Shown piece after piece: positions 1 to 10,593 of a stretch of DNA of 64,000 nt. Source of the DNA: Siphonodentalium dalli (lineage: Eukaryota > Mollusca > Scaphopoda > Gadilida > Siphonodentaliidae); NCBI GenBank assembly GCA_032622095.1, contig CP136068.1, positions 52,200,443 through 52,264,442 of the forward strand, in the 5' to 3' direction. The notes below the pieces were generated by a model. That model searched no databases. It was not told the DNA's origin and was given only the letters and a program-made list of their open reading frames with translations. The first letter of the stretch is position 1; each line of letters begins with the position of its first letter. The position numbers and the translations under genes were made by a program.

Positions 1-116
1 AGTTGCAACATCATGTACCCATGGATTTTGGTCTGAAATAAATAGTCATAATATAAAAAATATAATAATAATAATAATTATACCTGAAAAATACATAGTG
101 GATTAAATAACTTTGA

Positions 117-498
117 TTAAAGGCACGGGTGGCCTACGCGGTGGGTATGCTGTTAAAATAGTCACACCCGTTAAAACTGCCACAAATAGAAAGAATATTA
201 AAATATCGACATATTTTGTTCTTATACCAATCATAAATATCGCGTAGATAGTACGTTAGTGTCAAGTTCGTATGCTGTGTTATGTAAACAAAGGCCAGGT
301 TGTGCAACATTTTGGATTTTGTTTACATAACATAGCGTACGAACTTGACAATAACATACTATTTACACGACATTTATCATTGATATAAGAACGTTTAAAG
401 TTTGTCTATATTTTAATAATATTTCTGTTTGTGGCAGTTTTAACGGATGTGACTATTTTAACAGCAATACCCGCCGTGAAGGCCATCCGTGCCTTTAA
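117..498. mobile_element. TTAA-flanked palindromic MITE, family A, copy 1
   Basis: The two halves are inverted copies of each other. Both ends read TTAAAGGCACGG followed by a GGCC box (right end in reverse complement, ACGG replaced by ACGGATGGCC), and the element lies between two TTAA tetranucleotides. Inside, the halves share the paired blocks CTGTTAAAATAGTCAC, CCGTTAAAACTGCCAC and a TATGTAAACAAA block near the centre. No reading frame is present. A diverged second copy is at 17227-17740. The TTAA target suggests mobilisation by a piggyBac-like transposase (inference). Confidence 0.75.
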
Positions 499-726
499 TG
501 GTGCATATGCGCTATTATAAAAACTTAAATTTAGGTTTTTGACTCAAGCCACAATCTGATGAAGCAATTGCTAGCTCACTCGAAAATTAAGGCATATATA
601 TGTGTGAACTCAGACTATCTATATAATAATTAATTCCAAAATGCATACACCGGTACAATTGAATAGTGGTGAAAAATTTAATATCAGATCGAGCACTTGC
701 ACATATAGTCTATATTGCTTCCGTAT

Positions 727-825
727 CTATATATACGTATCAGTATGGTCCTATATATACGTATCAGTACGGTCCCTATATATACGTATCAGTACGGTCC
801 CTATATATACGTATCAGTACGGTCC
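727..825. repeat. Minisatellite, about 25-bp unit, four copies
   Basis: Four near-identical tandem copies of a 25-bp unit built on TATATATACGTATCAGTACG; the first copy has one change (CAGTATGG). Reading frames across it encode only Tyr/Ile/Val-rich repeats and are not genes. Confidence 0.9.
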
Positions 826-1661
826 AAATTTTCAGTCAGAAATTGCATACAGTCATGTAGAACTTGTTTTTTGTCAGTTTTGTTTTTAATTTATGTTTTT
901 TATTGTTTAATTATTATATTTTGTTTTTTATTTGTTTGTTTTTATTGTGTTCTATGGGCGATATTGATCATGCTATAATTATACCTAATTGGTATGGTAT
1001 GTGAACCCCGTCACCAACGTCTAGTGCATCATATCACATGCAAGGACAGCATCATGTAGTCTATACATTATTGTGTTTCTGAAGACACAGCGCCCCACCC
1101 ACACCACCCTCCCCATGCACTACCCTTATGAACAAATACAATAGTACAACAATAATACAGTGGTATTACTATGGCATACCATATATAGTACACTACAGTA
1201 TAACTGAAATTCATTGCACCATTCACAGTACTCCTGGGACTTTTACTATACACGTAGTATGTTGTGGTAATAATATATATAGAGTAGATATCCCATGGTA
1301 TAACATATATATAGTATACTATAGTCGAATTATAGTATACAATCGTACAGTTTGAAATAATATGCAGTAATCATAGTACTTCTGGGACTCTTACTAAATA
1401 GTGTATGTTGTAATACTATAATATCCCATGTTATATCACAGAAATATTGTGTAGTGTACTATATGATATACCATGGGACAACAACAACATAAATACTAAA
1501 GTAAAAGTCCAAGTAAGATAACTACAGTATATTGTAATACAACTCTAGTATACAACAATATAGTATGAAGTGCTATGCAACATTCATATACTCAAGGGAC
1601 TTTATAATATTATATTGCGGTATTACTATTGAATATCATCGTATATAATACCATAGTATGG
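826..1661. other. AT-rich gene-free stretch with recurring TAGTATAC-type motifs
   Basis: No credible coding sequence. From about 1130 to 1640 the sequence is crowded with self-complementary ATAC/GTAT words, and a diverged block containing 'GGGACTTTTACTA' recurs near 1236, 1385 and 1597, so this is probably an old, degraded tandem or foldback repeat. Confidence 0.5.
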
Positions 1662-1996
1662 CCGATTGTGGTCACTTTCACCACAAAAAGTGCTGAAGGG
1701 TACACTGGTTTTGAAAATGTGCTGAAAAGTGCACAGTTTTTGAAATCTCGTTCTAAATGACGTTTAGTTTTCGTGTCTGTCGTGATATCTGTTGGAGAAT
1801 AATTGTTTACGTTCCAATGAAAATTAAAGTGAGCTGAAAACAAACTGCTGGTGAGCGCCAGCTAGACTTTCAGGAACACCTGCTGTTGAAGTAACTGCGT
1901 ATAATTAGTACGATCACAAACCATCTGTACTATTCAGCACATTTTCAAAACGCGTGTACCATTCAGCACTATTTTATGAGAGTGACTCCTTCAGCC
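1662..1996. mobile_element. MITE, family B, copy 1
   Basis: About 335 bp with inverted ends: GGTCACTTTCACCACAAAAA with AGTGCTGAAGGGTACAC on the left is mirrored by GTACCATTCAGCAC and GAGTGACTCCTTCAG on the right. The interior (CGTTCTAAATGACGTTTAG and AACTGAAAACAAACTGC-like blocks) matches the copy at 3447-3777. No coding capacity. More diverged than copy 2. Confidence 0.75.
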
Positions 1997-2096
1997 ATTG
2001 AACAATATAATGTATACCGGTAACTATTACAGTACTACAAGCACTTCGTAGCTATAGCTATAGTCCTATAGGCCTAGTGTAGTATGCCTATATAGG

Positions 2097-2963
2097 GAGA
2101 CCCGGGCAAAGCGGATTACATAAGGTTTTCTTGTACAAAATGCAACCGGCAATCAGAAATATTAGCACTGTCAGTTTCTAATCATGATGGCATAACATTT
2201 GGCGTAGGATGCATTCAGATGCATCTATTGGTTTGGTTGCTATGGTGATTTTTAATTTTTATCCGCTTTGCCCGGCCGTCGGGCAAATCGGATCAGCACA
2301 TCGGGCAAAGCGGATCAGCAAACGAATCCTTCTGAGAATGCAATACTACTCAACTAACCATATACTTTTCATTTTTTTTTATGACAATTATATATACATA
2401 TTTATTGCAAATAATTAAAATCGCGTTTTTTCACACGTTCAAATGTTTCAATTATGGACATGCTCGGACAAGGCACGAGTTTTGTCGACCCATCTTATTA
2501 AAATTGTCCAAATTCACTTAATCTACGCATGTGTACCGGAAGTTAGTCATGTTATTACTGATCCGCTTTGCCCGATCCGCTTTGCCCACATCACATTTTT
2601 TTTACAGTCCTATCGAATTTAGCAAATTGACATATTGTCTTATTCCACACATGTATTGTATTGCCTAAGACACCGACAACAGTTATTCGGGTAGATGGGT
2701 AGGCATATGTGATCACCGACCTGCGTAATAGATATGCGCAAACGCACAATAATTATAAATTTGGTAAAATCGTAAAATGTCGACGAAAATGTTCTACTGG
2801 GCTACAACATTTTAGTATACCTTGTGCTCTGTGGAAATGTATAAAAACTAACCCAACACGAAACGACCTTATTCTAAAATACGGATAGATAAGGACTAAT
2901 TTGATAGTAATCAAATAATAAAGGTGATCGGCTTTGCCCGGCGATCCGCTTTGCCGGGGTCTC
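2097..2963. mobile_element. Inverted-repeat element with repeated GATCCGCTTTGCCC boxes
   Basis: The ends form a 20-bp terminal inverted repeat with one mismatch: GAGACCCGGGCAAAGCGGAT at 2097-2116 and its complement at 2944-2963. The 14-bp box ATCCGCTTTGCCC or its complement occurs eight times: 2104, 2261, 2281 (variant), 2303, 2561, 2575, about 2927 (variant) and 2944. The pair at 2261-2293 can fold into a hairpin. No open frame of note and no clear target-site duplication. Repeated terminal and internal boxes look like transposase-binding sites of a non-autonomous DNA transposon (inference). Confidence 0.65.
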
Positions 2964-3446
2964 GATCCCCTACCAGGGAGAGACCGAGAGTCATGCGTTT
3001 TTTTTTTTTTTTTATGGAAATCTAAATTAACATGGCTTATTTTGGTTGTGAACTTACATTTTCGTGATAACTATATATGGCAGGCCAAAATCTATACCTA
3101 TAAATATCTACCCTTCTCGATTTCCAAGCTGTGTGAACTAGCCCTAAAACCAGCCACATAGCACCTGCCTCTCCATTTCATTGCCCCAGGTTATATAGGA
3201 CTCTGGGCCAAATTGTGGCTTAAACGTCCTGTAAGTTCTTATTTTGTTTTTCTGACCATTTTTACTTTTATTGTCGTTGAACATCTCCTGATTCCATATA
3301 ATATTGTACATATATATAGTAATACTATAGTAATTATAAGCCCCTTTTAAAGAAATATGGCCTACCGTTGTTATATGACCATCGAATCGGTAATTATCTA
3401 GGAGGTCTTTAAAATCCCAAAATATCATGCACATAGTATTACTATA
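2964..3446. other. Gene-free stretch
   Basis: Holds a poly-T run at about 2999-3014 and otherwise unremarkable AT-rich DNA; no coding sequence is supported. Confidence 0.5.
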
Positions 3447-3777
3447 GCTGAAGGGGTCACTCTCACCAAAAAAAGTGCTGAAGGGTACACAGGATTTGAA
3501 AATGTACTGAAGGGTACACAGGGAACGGTTTGAAATGTCGTTCTAAATGACGTTTAGTTTTCGTATCTGCCATGATTTCTGTGAGAGAATAATTGCTTAA
3601 ATGTTCCAAAGAACATTAAAATGAACTGAAAACAAACTGCTAATGGGCACCAGACTTTCAGAAACACAGTTTAAGTAACGATGTTATTGGCGATCACAAA
3701 CCCTGTGTACCCTTCAGCACATTTTCAAATCCTGTGTACCCTTCAGCACTTTTTTTGGTGAGAGTGACCCCTTCAGC
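3447..3777. mobile_element. MITE, family B, copy 2
   Basis: Clean inverted ends: GCTGAAGGGGTCACTCTCAC at the left and its complement GTGAGAGTGACCCCTTCAGC at the right. A second inner inverted block (AGTGCTGAAGGGTACACAGG / CCTGTGTACCCTTCAGCAC) makes the TIR about 75 bp overall. The interior matches copy 1 at 1662-1996. No protein is encoded. Confidence 0.85.
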
Positions 3778-4276
3778 ATTACTGAGGGCCCCTTCCCCCC
3801 CCCCTTTTCGTACGCCGGATTCGACCCATTTTGGACCCGTACGCCGGATTCAAGACACAAATTAAGCTGGATTCCGGATTCATGTATTTATATAAACGGA
3901 TTCCATTTCGGGTGAAATATTGCGATTTGGTTCCTCATTTGGTCATAATAGATCATAATATCATGAATTTTATATGGGATCCAATCTGATGCACACTCTT
4001 ATAGGACTTAGTCCGTATATATTCGTTCTTTATCTTTCCGGTCATTATTTGCGGCAAAATATCAAAAAAATTGCCCCAAAGACATAGCAAAACAATTTGG
4101 ATGATGGACTGCCAATTATATTTCCGTGAAAATGCGCTGTGGGCATAAACTTAACCCACAATTCAAAAATATGTATGTTATATTGGGCTACCATCAACAT
4201 ATAAACAACGGTACCTCCGATGGCTAGTTAAAACAATATAACCTTGCCAGGATAGTGTGTGGATTTCAACCATTCT
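3778..4276. other. Gene-free stretch with CCGGATTC motifs
   Basis: Begins with a C-run block 'GAGGGCCCCTTCCCCC' followed by repeated GTACGCCGGATTC and CTGGATTCCGGATTC words. The same words occur in inverted context at 18974-19076 (and 37078-37180), pointing to a shared repeat family. No gene is visible. Confidence 0.4.
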
Positions 4277-4992
4277 ATAGTAGTAGTAATATCTTTTATT
4301 TACGTGACATGTGCATGTTAAATTACAAACAAATTTAAGACATTTAATTTACATCGCGCACCCGGCCCTATATTGGGCCTATATGTCACCCTGAAAATAA
4401 GAGTTAATTAATTTTTGCATTGTATAGCAAGACGCCTGTCAATTTACGCTATTATATGCTAATGATACTGCTTTCTTTTCAGATAGGCATTATGGATAAA
4501 ATTAGCACACTGACGTGTGTGTTTGTTGATTATTTCAATAAAAGCTGATTCTAACTGGTTTTGTTCTATCATCATGGTTACATTTAAAGGGAGAAAGTCG
4601 AGTAAAAGTTCTCGCTTTTCGTTATAGAAAGGGCATTTTAATAGGAAGTGCATTTCATCTTCGACTTCATGTGAAGCACATAATGTGCATTTTCTGAGAT
4701 TTAGCTTTTCATTTCTAAAACGACCAGTTTCCACTCTCAAAGGAAGAATTCCACATCGAAACTGAGCAAATATAGATCTATGAGCACGGTCCATATTCAT
4801 CAATACATATGATTCAGTTTTATAATTCCTTTTGAAAAGTTTATATGTTCTTAATTTAGGTACAAAATTTAAGCTGTTTTTCCATTTATCTGATTCATAA
4901 TTTTTAAGCTTCGTTTCAAAATCGTCTATATTACATGTTTCTAAATTTTGAAATACTGTTGACAATTCTGCTATATGTAAAACTGTTTACTC
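4277..4992 (-). pseudogene. 5'-truncated non-LTR retrotransposon fragment (ORF2 C-terminus and 3' UTR), copy A
   Basis: The minus-strand frame 4965-4459 (168 codons, then stop) encodes the C-terminal end of a LINE ORF2 protein. Diagnostic stretch: a basic 'HRSIFAQFRCGILPLRVETG' followed by a zinc-knuckle of spacing C-x2-C-x8-H-x4-C (CTLC...HFLLKC), as in many invertebrate LINEs. There is no ATG at the start: the frame opens upstream at a TAA near 4990 and reads through a Leu codon, so this is a fragment, not a gene. The 3' UTR runs to a short (ACT)n-like tail near 4277. Reverse transcriptase and endonuclease are absent, consistent with ordinary 5' truncation. Copy B at 36016-36585 shares it with two base differences that I saw, one changing Asn to Asp. 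Confidence 0.8.
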
Positions 4993-5166
4993 TCCGACAC
5001 TTAGCTATATCATCAAACACATTAATTCAAATGGCGTTTGTTTGGCGGTTTACATGCAATGTGTTAAGCATGATTGTTAATATTATTATCTGGGACCCAA
5101 GCGGCCATATGTATACACGCATGCAAATACATGGATGTGTATTGTTTGACTACCAGTGGATATATA

Positions 5167-5637
5167 CATATTATCGGGAGCTCCAACTCCCGTGCTACAT
5201 GCATATATTTATATATCAAAATCAATATGTAATCATCGATTAATCCCCAATTTTCTAGTGGAGCGTGCGCATTATGTTATTGATATGTCCGACCGTCTGT
5301 CCATCCATCATTCGGTATTGGTTTATGTGTGGTGGCTTAAGATACGTACGTAGGCCTACGTATCAACTTTCTAAACTTAATTTAGTATTTGGGTTTTCTA
5401 ACACAGAGTGCAGGCCGAGACCACGTGTTCGGTGACCGCCGGCCAATTTCCGCTATATAGAATAGGGTCCCCCTTTTTTGTTGGGATTTCCTTCCATGTG
5501 CGTCCCCATGTGAGGGCATTGGTAAGTCCAAACTGGTTTTACTGGGATTACTGATCCGGTGCAGGTTGGGTTTGAGTTTGGAGTCCACCCGAGGGTTTTA
5601 CATATGTTATCATATCGGGGTATTAATTCTGGGTCAA
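5167..5637. other. Copy-A-specific block of about 470 bp
   Basis: Present here but absent at the matching point in copy B (about 36780), where the flanks are joined across TATATA-rich sequence. It has a higher GC part (about 5395-5600). No gene, no clear TIR and no target duplication were seen, so insertion versus deletion is undecided. Confidence 0.6.
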
Positions 5638-6153
5638 TATATCACGCCCATATAAAGAGCGTTTAATTTATTAGTTTTTACACGGGAATGTGATAAAGAT
5701 CGGTTAATCCAAGGAAGTCTAGACGCATATATTATTCTATACCTTTGTTACTCTTATCCTAACATTTTGTAAACTGTCGCAAGGTAGACTGCTCTGGACC
5801 TCATTGGTGAGGTTTCCACTACCGGGGTTCAAGACGGGGGTACCTTTATGTGTGCGACCTGCTCATATATTATGGGTAGGCCTATCACAAAACTAATCTA
5901 TAATATCATGTAAACTGGACGTGAAATCGGTATTTGTTTCTTAAAGTGATAGTACTGTTATTTCTATATGAAATTATTCTCTCCCAGAATAATCGGATTG
6001 CCATGGTGGCGCGCGCACCAGCAAACCCAGGCTTTCATCGTAAATCGGTGTTTAGATATTGCAAGCATTGGTCGAAGGGTCAAGGGTCAGAAAGACCAGA
6101 ATGCATCATCGATCTAAAAATAATGCTGACGGACACGCATTAATAATATAAAA

Positions 6154-6342
6154 ATGGCGGAATGTTTAAAAAATAGATTTGGAAGCGATCCGGGGGCTGT
6201 TAATTGTTCATGCAGGAATCTATGCGCGTGGAGGAAGTCGGCCACGTCTCGTTCGTTGCGGACATCGTGTCCCTGTTTGGATGCGGGGACATTTTGCAGC
6301 AGAGGCTGCAAATGTGGAACAAGCAAAATGAGCTGTCACTGA
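6154..6342 (+). CDS. Short cysteine-rich ORF near the left end of the 13-kb insertion
   Basis: A 62-codon frame with nine cysteines spaced C-x-C-x3-C ... C-x-C-x5-C-x3-C-x-C-x5-C (key part SCPCLDAGTFCSRGCKCG). This spacing recalls Cys-rich CXC/tesmin-like zinc-binding modules, but the match is loose and I do not assign a family. The same frame continues after its single TGA as an acidic stretch to a TAG near 6432, which could mean a broken longer gene. An overlapping frame starting at 6365 encodes an acidic-then-basic peptide running into a possible splice donor near 6487. It lies about 210 bp inside the element end, where a transposon-encoded gene could sit. Likely a remnant; may be chance. 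Confidence 0.25.
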   Translation: MAECLKNRFGSDPGAVNCSCRNLCAWRKSATSRSLRTSCPCLDAGTFCSRGCKCGTSKMSCH

Positions 6343-6984
6343 GTGTCAGAACCAGCCCAGGAAAATGAAGATTGGCAAGAACTTGAAGAAGAAAGGGTCG
6401 ATTTTGTCGGCAGAACTTGGGTTGTCAAGTAGCGAAGACGATGCCGATGGTGATAATGTCGAAGATGTCGTCGTGAAAAAAAAAAGAGGTAAAAAATTGT
6501 ATCACTCTTCGCTATAAAATTGAAATTGATATCCACACAAATTCCAACAGGCAATATTAAAAAAAAAAAAATTTAGGCCTTACTCTTGTCGTCTTGAAGT
6601 TGAAGGTCTCGTTATTCACCATTCAAATAGTACTAGCAGTATATATAGCATGTGCAGTGTTGCTGTTAGTACTAGTAGGCCTACCAAAAATAATAATAAT
6701 ACTGTAATATTTTTCATGACCATGATTGTGGAAAATTTTCCCAGATTGAATCAATTACAGGCCCAAATAATAGTACTAGTAGGGGTGGATTTTTTTTCCC
6801 CACATGAGTTTCCAAAAGTTATTCTCAGATGGGCTAGTTACTATCAACGGAAAATCAAATATATAAGTTCTCTAATTGATTAACAGTATTTTATCTGCAC
6901 AATACATGTAACTTTTTGTAAGTCCATAATTTTGAGGCGAAGTTGATCGGAAGTGGGCAACTATGGGAGGCCCTTTTCACATTT

Positions 6985-7142
6985 ATTATTTATTTGCGCT
7001 TAAGCGCAAATCATTTGCGCTTAAAAGCATAAAACAATTTGCCCTTAAGCACAAATCATTTGCACTAAAGCGCAAATATGTGTCTATCAATTTATTTGCT
7101 CTTAAAGCGCAAATCATTCAAGTTTGCGGTTAAGCGCAAATA
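6985..7142. repeat. Array of degenerate GCGCTTAAGCGC palindromes (first cluster)
   Basis: Starts with a perfect palindrome ATTTGCGCTTAAGCGCAAAT at 6992-7011 and continues with about six degenerate half- or full-sites (TTTGCGCTTAAAAGC, TTTGCCCTTAAGCACAAA, TTTGCACTAAAGCGCAAA, TTTGCTCTTAAAGCGCAAA, TTGCGGTTAAGCGCAAA). Further clusters of the same motif lie at 8205-8335, 8450-8505, 9050-9180, about 10500-10526, 16905-16990, 17100-17170 and 17760-17800, all inside the 13-kb insertion. Confidence 0.8.
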
Positions 7143-9000
7143 CCTAGCACTCCCTTACTTCCCTCTGATTGTGAATGATTGAGTCCATCTCATAGTAAAT
7201 TATGATGGGCCCATAGTAATAGCCCCATACAGACTCGAAGTTGAAGAAAAAACATATATCCATGTCAGCATCTCTGTCCCTGGTGTCCCAGGAATTGGTG
7301 TCTCACTCCCAGAGCTCTAGTATATTTTATTAAAGGGATATCTCCTGCACAGATATATACCATTTCCATGGCCATAAAAAGGGAATTAAGGGTTACTACT
7401 ATCTAACTTACCCATAAATTAATAAAATTATTGGCATGACCTGGTGTATCAACTAGCAACACAAGAGGAGCATTTGGGCTAATTTTAACCTGTTTTAATT
7501 AGCCTGAGTACTCAACAGTCAACTGTGAGTGTGTGTTCAACAAGGATAATCCCTAATTACATATTATCAGCATCCATCTATCCAAAGAATTTATGTCTCC
7601 TTCCCGGAACTCTAGTAATTTTTTGTATGATGTTTTTTAATGTATTATTGCACAGATTTGGGCCCTTACTATGGTCATATACTATAGCATGCATGTGGTG
7701 TCACTGCATGAGGGCTTGCTTACCTCATATGGTTTACTTATTGACTTAAATCAGAGGAAATAACCCTATTTTCATATTATCAGCATCCCTGTCAAAAAAG
7801 ATTGGTGTCTCATTCCTGGAGATTTGGTGTCTCAGTCCTCGAGCTCTAGTTCTTTTTATTGCACAAATCTATAGTATTGCCATGGTCATATAGTTCCACC
7901 GAGGGCTTGCTTCCCTCATATAGTGTGCCTGTATACTCGAAAATTGAGGAAAATCAAAGTCGCCCCGACTAATACAGAATAACTAATATATACTGAAGAT
8001 ATTATAATGCTATCACGAGTCGCTCCAACTAAAACAGAAGGTGATACTATTGCGAGTCAGCCATTTTGATAAAGAAGTTGGGCTAGCTCCCTACCCATCC
8101 AAACCAATGAAACCAAGAGGTGATATGTCAATAGGAGTTAATGCTAAGTTATGGAGAAACCTATTTATTCACCAGGGGTGTTTAGTTACCTATAACCATG
8201 AATTGCGCATAAGCGCAATGATTGCACTGACAGTAATTATTTGCGCTTAAGCGCAATTAATTGCACTTAAGCACAATTGATTATGCTCAAGTGTTAAGTG
8301 CAATTGATTGTGCTTTAAGCACAATTAATTATTAAATGTGAATTTGGCCTCCCATACACTTAAGCATAAATCAAATTCCAGATCTCAAAACTCCTCTGGG
8401 GCTGAAATGATGGGCGGGGCAGGGGGGGGGGGGGGGCTTTCATATTTATTATTTATTTGCAAATATTTGCACTTAAGCATAAATCATTTGCACTCAAGTA
8501 CAAATATGCGTCTAACAATTAAATACCAAACTTGCTCTCCCTTACTTCCCTCTGATTGTGACTGATTTGAGTCAATCTCATAGTATGTTATCATGGGCCC
8601 AAAGTAGTAGCCCCACACAGACTCAATAGTTGAAGAAAATTTCTGTCCCTGGTGTCCTAATAAGTGCCTCACTCCCAGAGCTGTAGTATATTTTATTAAA
8701 GGGACATCTCCTGCACAGATATATACCATTTCCATGGCCGTAAATAGGCAATTAGGGGTTACTGTGGGTTTGCTTCCCTAATATATGGTGTACTTAATTG
8801 ACTTGAAATAGGGGGAAAACCCCTATTTTCATAATATCAGCATCCCTGTCCCCAAGAATTTGTGTCTCCATCCCTGAGATATAGTATTTTTATAAAAGAG
8901 ACATATCCTGCACAGATCTATACCATTCCCATGGTCATAAAACATCTTGGGGTTACTGGGGGATTGTTTCCATCATATGGTGGGTCTATATAAACTTTAT
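7143..9000. repeat. Five diverged copies of a roughly 110-bp module
   Basis: The module, recognisable by CAGCATCC...GTGTCTC...GAGCTCTAGTA...CACAGAT(A/C)TATACCATT...CATGGCCATAAA, begins near 7265, 7569, 7781, 8641 and 8839. A longer block (7143-7390) with ACTTCCCTCTGATTGTGA and GCCCCATACAGACTC is duplicated at 8537-8760. The stretch is therefore an old tandem or segmental amplification inside the 13-kb insertion. No gene is supported. Confidence 0.7.
8205..8335. repeat. GCGCTTAAGCGC palindrome cluster, second
   Basis: Contains TTGCGCTTAAGCGCAA at 8241-8256 plus GCGCATAAGCGCAA, TTGCACTTAAGCACAA and related degenerate sites, the same motif as at 6985-7142. Confidence 0.75.
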
Positions 9001-9180
9001 TGATGTGTTTAGGCCTGTGCCATTTGAAATTAATTCATGGGGGAATCAATGTTTTGAGCTTAAGCGTAAATAAATAATAAATGTGAAAATGCTTGAGGAA
9101 TGAGGGTAAATAAAATATGCTTAAGTGTAGATCAATTATACCTAAATGTAAATTAGTTATGCTTATACATAAATAATTAC

Positions 9181-10319
9181 ACTCCCATAGAGATCCCCTC
9201 AAGCTGAAATTGATGCAACCACATATATTGTCTGCATACCAGTAGAATCTTTCAATGGCAGATATTATATACCGGGGGGGGGGGGGGGGGGGGGGGGCCT
9301 TAGTGCAGCGGAGATGACATTAATCTATGTCTTTTTGCATATGGGACGGTGGGGTGAAAAAATTCCTTCACCACACTATTACAAAAGAACCTTCCAGAAA
9401 CGTAAAACTTAAATATATAAACCTGTCTTGATGTCGCTAATGCATAGATCATTGTGTGAATGGAAAATGAGCGAGCAACTGACATTAAATGTCACTATCA
9501 ACGGATAGAAAGTATCTGACTATAAATGGGTAAAAAATATCTGTCATCAGTGCATCAAGCCAATCAGTGAATTATTTGCTTCTCTATCAACTAAGATGAT
9601 CTCTGGCAAGACCTAAAGTATCCAAGTCTGATAGAGTGATGTGACTATGTTTATTTCCATCAAAACAGCTTCTGAAACAGGTTAAACTGTTATCTGAACT
9701 AAATGAGATAGATCATTCCCAGTCATATGAGTAATATCAGTACAGCTTTATTCAGTTTTGAACAATATTTAGTGAAATTTGGGAGGTGGGTGTAAACAAA
9801 TTGGGAGTAAAAAACATATTGGTTTTGCAGGTTTGGTGGTGATTGGTCCCCGAAAATGCCAGATGCAAAAAAAATTCATTCCTTCCTGCAAATTTTTGAC
9901 TACCCCCATCCCCCTGCTCCACCTACAATCTTGGCATCAGCCTATACCATTATACCTGAGGTAACATAGCCGAAGAACCCAATCATGCTTCAGGATAAGC
10001 TAATTTATTGTGCTGCATAAATCATATATGCTAAGCATAGTCAGTTAATAAATGTTAACACATCCGCCAATAAAGGGGTTTCAGTTTTTTATTTTCCAAC
10101 AATTGGAAAGATATAGGTACCAGTTGAAAAAAAATTCCAGAGTATATGCAAAGTTAATGCACATTTACTGATATAAGCTAATTATGATAAAACAATTCAA
10201 TTAAGCTTTAAGCATAAATATATTGCTCTGAAGTATCATTGTATTTATGGTAAAATCATAATTCAGTTACCCTTAAGTTGGCCTTAACCACCATTGTTTG
10301 TTTTACCTCTCTCACCTTG
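9181..10319. other. Gene-free stretch with a G24 run
   Basis: A mononucleotide run of 24 G lies at 9274-9297. Apart from that run I see AT-rich sequence with only short chance frames. Confidence 0.5.
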
Positions 10320-10593
10320 GATAAAATGGTATGACATAAATGGTATCAGTGTGTGGAGCCTTCCCCTATTAGTTGACTCAAAGACTGAGATACTACTATG
10401 TCAAAGGTTTCAACTTGAGCGGAATTCTGAAAGATCACGTCTGAACTATGTGTGAGTGAATTGTGCTTCAGTCTAATTCATGAGAATGGATTACTCTTAT
10501 TAAGCGAACCATTATTTCGCTTAAGACAGCCAAGGGTATAATAAGTGACGGCATTGCCCACACTAGATACCATTTATGTCATACCATTTTATC
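10320..10593. mobile_element. Inverted-repeat element (MITE-like)
   Basis: A 28-bp sequence at 10320-10347 (GATAAAATGGTATGACATAA...) is repeated as an exact reverse complement at 10566-10593, with weaker complementarity extending about 10 bp further in. About 218 bp lie between the arms; the interior contains a TTAAGCGAA...TTCGCTTAA palindrome at about 10500-10526. No coding sequence. It is nested in the 13-kb insertion. Confidence 0.65.

Noticed and set aside
641-978. Three overlapping plus-strand frames rich in Tyr, Ile and Val
   Set aside because: They follow the 25-bp minisatellite, whose length lets all frames stay open.
5775-5862. Possible tRNA-like fold (GTCGCA...TGCGAC ends, GGGGTTCAAGACGG)
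   Set aside because: The ends pair and a B-box-like word is present, but no A box or anticodon arm can be drawn.
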